This document shows positions 6,170 to 8,463 of a stretch of DNA of 8,463 nt, in pieces. The notes under the pieces were generated by a model. It was not told where the DNA came from. It saw only the letters and a program-made list of their open reading frames with translations, and made no database searches. The stretch spans positions 1-8,463 of the forward strand of contig JAEORY010000153.1 in assembly GCA_016840645.1 (NCBI GenBank), given 5' to 3'. A program made the position numbers and the translations under genes. This DNA comes from Candidatus Borrarchaeota archaeon (lineage in GTDB: Archaea > Asgardarchaeota > Sifarchaeia > Borrarchaeales > Borrarchaeaceae). Position 1 is the stretch's first letter. Each line of letters opens with the position of its first letter.

Positions 6170-6473
6170 AGTTTCTCTCCGTGTTGTTCATTTGATCGAT
6201 GTGAGCACGCTGGTAACCCAGGTACCAATGCATCAATCGATTCTTGTTCTTTTTCTCCAGAATTGGTTCAGACTCTGGAATACGCATATCAAACTGATTG
6301 GTAAGTTCATCCAAACAATCTTCAAGCGCTTCGATATCACCAGTATTATACATAGCTTCGATGATGCCTTTCAGCATATCTTGGCAATGCTCTAAATCCG
6401 GCATATCGTCTTTGTGTACCCATCCGTGATCGGCAGGTGTATCTGGTTCATACCAGCTATCTGGTGCATACAT
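6162..6473 (-). CDS. Acidic early protein of unknown function
   Basis: This first gene of the leftward operon encodes 103 residues. It is acidic and probably mostly helical (LEHCQDMLKGIIEAMYNTGD, then IEALEDCLDELTNQF), with an aromatic, Pro-rich N-terminus (MYAPDSWYEPDTPADHGW). A strong ribosome site GAGGAGA lies about 6 nt before the ATG. It overlaps recT by 8 bp, which implies coupled expression. In lambda-like early operons this slot may hold a helper of the recombination genes, such as a host-nuclease inhibitor, but there is no sequence evidence for that here. No domain was recognised. Confidence 0.7.
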   Translation of the reverse strand: MYAPDSWYEPDTPADHGWVHKDDMPDLEHCQDMLKGIIEAMYNTGDIEALEDCLDELTNQFDMRIPESEPILEKKNKNRLMHWYLGYQRAHIDQMNNTERNYV

Positions 6474-6542
6474 ATTGGTTCTCCTCGCGTATAGATTCTT
6501 GGTTCATCGACACTCAACGTTCCTTTTGTGTGTCTAAACGAT

Positions 6543-6572
6543 AATATAGCAAACAAAACAAGAATAAGTCAA
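6543..6572 (-). promoter_or_regulatory. Leftward early promoter (pL-like)
   Basis: Read on the minus strand, TTGACT (6572-6567) is a five-of-six match to the -35 box and TATATT (6548-6543) a five-of-six match to the -10 box, with an 18-bp spacer. Transcription would start near 6536, giving an untranslated leader of about 63 nt before the first gene. In this leader GACAC and GTGTC could pair around a 16-nt loop. No other good promoter is seen for the recombination operon. Confidence 0.8.
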
Positions 6573-6581
6573 GACGAAAGA

Positions 6582-6600
6582 ATATCTTCTAAGAAAATAT
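6582..6600. promoter_or_regulatory. 19-bp near-perfect palindrome, operator candidate
   Basis: ATATCTTCTAAGAAAATAT is symmetrical about A6591; only one position pair (5 and 15) breaks the symmetry. It lies between the leftward promoter and the HTH gene, just upstream of the leftward -35 box and covering the -35 region of the candidate rightward promoter. A dimeric Cro/CI-type protein could bind here to control both directions. The neighbouring HTH protein is the obvious candidate. No second full copy was found nearby. Confidence 0.55.
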
Positions 6601-6614
6601 CCATACGATATAAG
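6587..6614 (+). promoter_or_regulatory. Weak candidate rightward promoter for the HTH gene
   Basis: TATAAG at 6609-6614 matches the -10 box at five positions, with a poor -35 (TTCTAA, 6587-6592) at 16 bp. The -35 half lies inside the palindrome. The start would be near 6621, about 28 nt before the HTH ATG. The poor -35 suggests either weak basal activity or need for an activator. Confidence 0.35.
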
Positions 6615-6648
6615 ATAACCATGCATAATAATTTTAGGAGGAAACCAA

Positions 6649-6873
6649 ATGGATATTGACGAATATTGCTGGAGAAACCGCATGTCACTTAGGAAGCTGG
6701 CCATCAAGGTAGGATGTACTGAGGCATCCATATTGAAATATAAGCATGGCAAAGGCTCGCCATCCCTTTTGATCGCGATGAAGATTGTCAAAACAAGCGG
6801 AGGGGATATCACGCTCGAAGAGCTTCTAGGTAAGAATGATAAAGAAAAGTTAAAGAAATGGCTAGAAAGTTAA
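6649..6873 (+). CDS. Cro/CI-type helix-turn-helix regulator
   Basis: This 74-residue DNA-binding protein is of the small XRE/Cro type. The helix-turn-helix spans about residues 12-34: a first helix MSLRKLAIKVG, a turn at GCT, and a recognition helix TEASILKYKHGKG. A supporting helix (SLLIAMKIVKTSG) and the end motif DITLEELLG, usual in this family, follow. AGGAGG lies 7 nt before the ATG, an ideal ribosome site. The gene diverges from the recombination operon and precedes the replication gene, the position of cro in lambda-like phages. It has no room for a protease or oligomerisation domain like CI. It probably binds the 19-bp palindrome in its own promoter region, which is inference. No CI-like repressor is present in the window. 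Confidence 0.85.
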   Translation: MDIDEYCWRNRMSLRKLAIKVGCTEASILKYKHGKGSPSLLIAMKIVKTSGGDITLEELLGKNDKEKLKKWLES

Positions 6874-6904
6874 GCGGGCTTAGTTATATAAAAGAACGTT
6901 TAAT

Positions 6905-6940
6905 AAAAAAGGCCAGACCGGGAACCAATCCAGTCTGGCC
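6905..6940 (-). terminator. Leftward intrinsic terminator 2
   Basis: GGCCAGAC (6911-6918) and GTCTGGCC (6933-6940) form a perfect 8-bp stem; GG and CC inside add two pairs past a mismatch. On the minus strand the hairpin is followed by six T (6910-6905). On the plus strand it is followed by AAACTACACG, so it should stop leftward transcription only. No minus-strand gene precedes it. Confidence 0.7.
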
Positions 6941-7031
6941 AAACTACACGCGAGATAACTATGTGTGCGAGACATAGCGACCACATTTATTTGAAAAGAG
7001 CTAGCATGTTAATCACACATACTAATCTCAG

Positions 7032-7052
7032 AAAAAGGGGGACGAATCCCCC
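7032..7052 (-). terminator. Leftward intrinsic terminator 1 (UUCG tetraloop)
   Basis: Read on the minus strand this is GGGGGA, TTCG, TCCCCC (7052-7037), a 6-bp stem capped by a UUCG tetraloop and followed by five T (7036-7032). UUCG is a stabilising loop only in this orientation (the plus strand gives CGAA) and there is no T tract on the plus side. It therefore looks built for leftward transcripts, though no leftward gene is visible to its right. Confidence 0.65.
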
Positions 7053-7093
7053 ACCAAAAACACCTAAAAACATCATAAAACAAGGAGTTTGTA

Positions 7094-7386
7094 ATGTTCC
7101 TAGGTCAAACAACACTAATAACCCCAAAAAGGGCCATTTCATGTTGAAAACTTCAAAAAAGGATCAAAACCTCTATGAAATTAAAAATAACTTCAAAAAA
7201 GGATCAAAACCTTATGAAAACAACATCAAAATCTTAAAAAAGGATTAAAATTCTGATGAAAACTCACTGCCATAAATCTCAAAAAAGGATCAAAAACTTA
7301 TGATAGCTCGAATACACTATACCATACCCACCATTTATTTCCATATCTTTCTGATAACATTCATGTTGCGTGGAGGTAAAAAATGA
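7094..7386 (+). other. Chain of tiny overlapping reading frames leading into the replication gene
   Basis: A 17-codon frame starts at ATG 7094 with an ideal ribosome site (AAGGAG, 6 nt upstream) and stops at 7145-7147. A 35-codon frame begins at ATG 7141, overlapping that stop, and ends at 7246-7248. A 15-codon frame starts at ATG 7256 and ends with TGA 7301-7303, overlapping ATG 7300 (ATGA). That last frame encodes 28 residues with a hydrophobic centre (YTIPTIYFHIFLITFML) and ends with TGA 7384-7386, overlapping the replication gene ATG at 7383 (ATGA). The products resemble no known protein. The links may reflect translational coupling, a leader-peptide control of the replication gene, or chance in a repeat-rich region. 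Confidence 0.3.
7151..7305 (+). repeat. Four direct repeats with an AAAAAAGGATCAAAA core at 40-45 bp spacing
   Basis: Cores begin at 7155, 7195, 7236 and 7281. Copies 1, 2 and 4 carry the exact core; copy 3 has AAAAAAGGATTAAAA. The longer unit is about 30 bp: CTTC, A6, GGATCAAAACC, then TATGAAA about 4-8 nt on. Copies 1 and 2 agree over nearly all of it. Starts are 40, 41 and 45 bp apart, near four helical turns, so the A6 tracts fall roughly on one face of the helix and could bend the DNA. Each unit also resembles a ribosome site plus ATG. A degenerate fifth relative (CCAAAAAGGGCCATTTCATG) may lie at about 7124-7143. Confidence 0.75.
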
Positions 7387-8294
7387 GTCAGATCTTTACT
7401 CCAAATTACACACAAATACCAAATGTTATTTTCGACTATTGGATGGAAAAGCTTACACCTGCTGAGTTTAAAGTTTTGCTTTGTATCTGTAGAAAAACTT
7501 TTGGATGGCACAAATCGAGGGATAAGATTTCCCTAAAGCAAATCATGGACATGACGGGATTATCCAGCCGCTCATCATTGGTTAAAACACTCACAAATCT
7601 AGAAGGGTACGGACTCATCAATAAGATAAAAAGTAAAACAAAAGATGGAGATCCCGCACCCAACCGATATGAAGTCAATGTACTCTCAGAGGATGGGGGT
7701 AGTACTCTCAGCGCACCAGGGGTAGTACTCTCAGAACACCAGGGTAGTACTCTCAGCGCACCCACAAAAGAAAGACCTACAAAAGAAAACCTAAAAAAAG
7801 AAGAGAGAGAGGGGTCGGCTTCGCCTCCTCGCGCTCCCGTTACTCCAAAAAAGATCAAACGAAGGGAAAATGTGGAGACAAGCGTTAACGAGCATACCGA
7901 CCTTTGCAACAAATATGGCGAGGAGAAGGTCGAGCTTTTGTATGACAGATTGCAGGAGTGGAAAGAAGATACTCCCAAGTCAAAGTGGAAGAAAAACGAT
8001 GCTAGATCCATAAATCGATGGGTCGCTGATGCAGTGAATGAAGAAAAGGTAAAGGAAAAGAAGCGTAATGGAATCGCAGAGGCTGAGGACAACGTAACAT
8101 TTGCTAAGCGGGTGGCAGACAACTTCAACTTGCAAAGAGCGCCAAGTATGAGCATAGCACTCGAGGCGCAAAGGGAAGGATTACTAATCTACAGCACACA
8201 TCCCACATGTTCAAAACAGGATTTCATAAGCTACAAAGAAAAAGGTTTCAAAGATCAGGTTGATAACGCCCTTAGGAAATGGAGACTTAAATGA
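7383..8294 (+). CDS. Lambda O-like phage replication initiator
   Basis: This 303-residue protein should bind the phage origin and recruit the host or phage helicase machinery. Residues about 6-85 match the N-terminal winged-helix domain of phage replication protein O: NYTQIPNVIFDYWMEKLTPA, then EFKVLLCICRKTFGWHKSRD, then an IS-x-x-QI-x-x-MTGLS segment. Residues about 98-128 are encoded by the iterons and form a low-complexity linker (GGSTLSAP, GVVLSEHQ, GSTLSAP). A basic stretch (about 125-165) follows, then a C-terminal region with DRLQEWKED and NDARSINRWVADAV, as in other O-like proteins. GGAGGT lies 5 nt before the ATG. The stop overlaps the next gene in an ATGA junction. The C-terminal half in lambda O contacts the helicase loader; here that is inferred. 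Confidence 0.87.
   Translation: MSQIFTPNYTQIPNVIFDYWMEKLTPAEFKVLLCICRKTFGWHKSRDKISLKQIMDMTGLSSRSSLVKTLTNLEGYGLINKIKSKTKDGDPAPNRYEVNVLSEDGGSTLSAPGVVLSEHQGSTLSAPTKERPTKENLKKEEREGSASPPRAPVTPKKIKRRENVETSVNEHTDLCNKYGEEKVELLYDRLQEWKEDTPKSKWKKNDARSINRWVADAVNEEKVKEKKRNGIAEAEDNVTFAKRVADNFNLQRAPSMSIALEAQREGLLIYSTHPTCSKQDFISYKEKGFKDQVDNALRKWRLK
7680..7756 (+). repeat. Four iterons, 22-23 bp spacing
   Basis: The copies are GTACTCTCAG at 7680-7689, 7702-7711, 7725-7734 and 7747-7756. Copies 2-4 begin with GGGTA, making AGTACT, a 6-bp palindrome, at the centre-left of each. Copies 2 and 4 are read as STLSAP; copies 1 and 3 are read one frame apart as VLSE. The DNA word is thus kept while the encoded residues are not. 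Confidence 0.85.
7680..7830. other. ori: Probable replication origin inside the initiator gene
   Basis: Four copies of GTACTCTCAG start at 7680, 7702, 7725 and 7747, spaced 22, 23 and 22 bp, about two helical turns. The three right-hand copies share a longer unit, GGGTAGTACTCTCAG followed by xxCACC. A strand of mostly A and G follows at about 7764-7813. A hairpin-forming segment comes next: GAGG 7809-7812 with CCTC 7827-7830, and GGC/GCC inside. Iterons, then an A-rich tract, then an inverted repeat, all inside the O gene, is the layout of the lambda origin. The iteron sequence itself differs from lambda, as expected for an initiator with its own specificity. Confidence 0.72.
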
Positions 8295-8463
8295 AAAAAA
8301 TTGATCGCATAATTAACGAAGTGAAAGAGCAGTCGGAAAGCATGGACTTTCACGAAATCATCTACGAAGCTAGAGAGCGACTGGGTATCAGGCTGTACAA
8401 GGTCGCCGAGCATTCAAACATCGCAATGCCAAGGTTGAAAAGGCTCGAGTCAGGAGTGTTTCG
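8291..8463 (+). CDS. HTH protein, 3'-truncated by the window edge
   Basis: The frame begins at ATG 8291, overlapping the TGA stop of the replication gene (ATGA), which implies coupled translation; it runs off the window after 57 codons. After a charged N-terminus (KKIDRIINEVKEQSESMDF), residues about 22-57 fit a Cro/CI-type helix-turn-helix: ARERLGIRLYKVAEHSNIAM, then PRLKRLESG, which matches the usual second half of the motif (x-x-x-x-R-x-E-x-G). In lambda this slot holds the helicase loader P. Here a DNA-binding protein seems to occupy it, but a longer protein with an HTH at its start is possible because the C-terminus is missing. Confidence 0.7.
   Translation, partial: MKKIDRIINEVKEQSESMDFHEIIYEARERLGIRLYKVAEHSNIAMPRLKRLESGVF

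Larger units (their letters stand above)
6874..7382. other. Region without a convincing large gene between HTH regulator and replication gene
   Basis: This 509-bp stretch holds the two leftward terminators, the A-tract repeats and the chain of tiny frames listed separately. A 95-codon frame at 6961-7248 exists, but it crosses a terminator hairpin and the repeats, has only a weak ribosome site, and its Lys/Asn-rich product reflects the A-rich DNA. It is therefore not called. The plus strand is strongly A-rich and T-poor from about 7050 to 7300. The region is best read as regulatory or as part of a replication control region. Confidence 0.6.

Noticed and set aside
6911..6940. Rightward terminator of the HTH gene
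   Set aside because: No T tract follows on the plus strand; the run of A before the hairpin makes it a minus-strand terminator.
6961..7248. 95-codon plus-strand frame as one gene
   Set aside because: It crosses a terminator-like hairpin and the A-tract repeats, has only a weak ribosome site, and its Lys/Asn/Pro-rich product reflects base composition rather than a fold.
7151..7305. CRISPR array
   Set aside because: The units are imperfect, the intervals between them are only about 10-20 bp and low in complexity, and there are no cas genes.
7436..8155. Long minus-strand frame opposite the replication gene
   Set aside because: It is a shadow of the O-like gene; its Ser/Phe/Leu-rich sequence shows no domain and it has no ribosome site in context.

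Overview
The window looks like part of a temperate, lambda-like phage genome or prophage. It has about 40-45% GC by eye, very tight gene packing, and Gram-negative-type lipoprotein signals. The sequence does not identify the host. No tRNA, rRNA, CRISPR array or insertion sequence was seen.

Layout from left to right. (1) 1-2300, plus strand: the end of a late structural module. It holds the C-terminus of one virion protein, a 532-residue tail fibre or tail-tip protein with a beta-helix-like N-terminal part, a small coiled-coil protein typical of the slot after a fibre gene, and two very small predicted lipoproteins. It closes with a strong intrinsic terminator at 2331-2358. (2) 2359-3380, plus strand: a tyrosine recombinase (integrase) with all the expected catalytic residues, behind an extended -10 promoter and a perfect 7-bp inverted repeat. 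(3) 6535 back to 3346, minus strand: one early leftward operon from a good sigma70 promoter. Gene order is an acidic 103-residue protein, RecT annealing protein, YqaJ-type exonuclease, then a chain of overlapping small genes: a 28-residue membrane peptide, a coiled-coil protein, a small acidic protein, an acidic lipoprotein and a Cys/His-rich protein. Its last gene runs 35 bp into the 3' end of the oppositely oriented integrase. (4) 6549-6873: a divergent control region with a 19-bp near-perfect palindrome, followed by a 74-residue Cro-like regulator. (5) 6874-7382: a region without a convincing large gene. It has two intrinsic terminators that point leftward, four A-tract repeats spaced 40-45 bp, and several tiny overlapping reading frames. 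(6) 7383-8463, plus strand: a lambda O-like replication initiator whose gene contains four 22-23 bp iterons followed by a purine/A-rich tract (the likely origin), then a translationally coupled HTH gene cut by the window edge.

How it fits together. RecT and the exonuclease form a two-gene homologous recombination system like Red or RecET. The O-like protein would open the origin inside its own gene. The integrase inserts or excises the genome, and the HTH proteins switch the early promoters. The small genes between exonuclease and integrase occupy a slot where temperate phages often keep early accessory functions; their roles are unknown. The most notable points are the DNA-level iterons, the orphan leftward terminators (an OOP-like RNA is one explanation), and the overlapping microprotein cassette.
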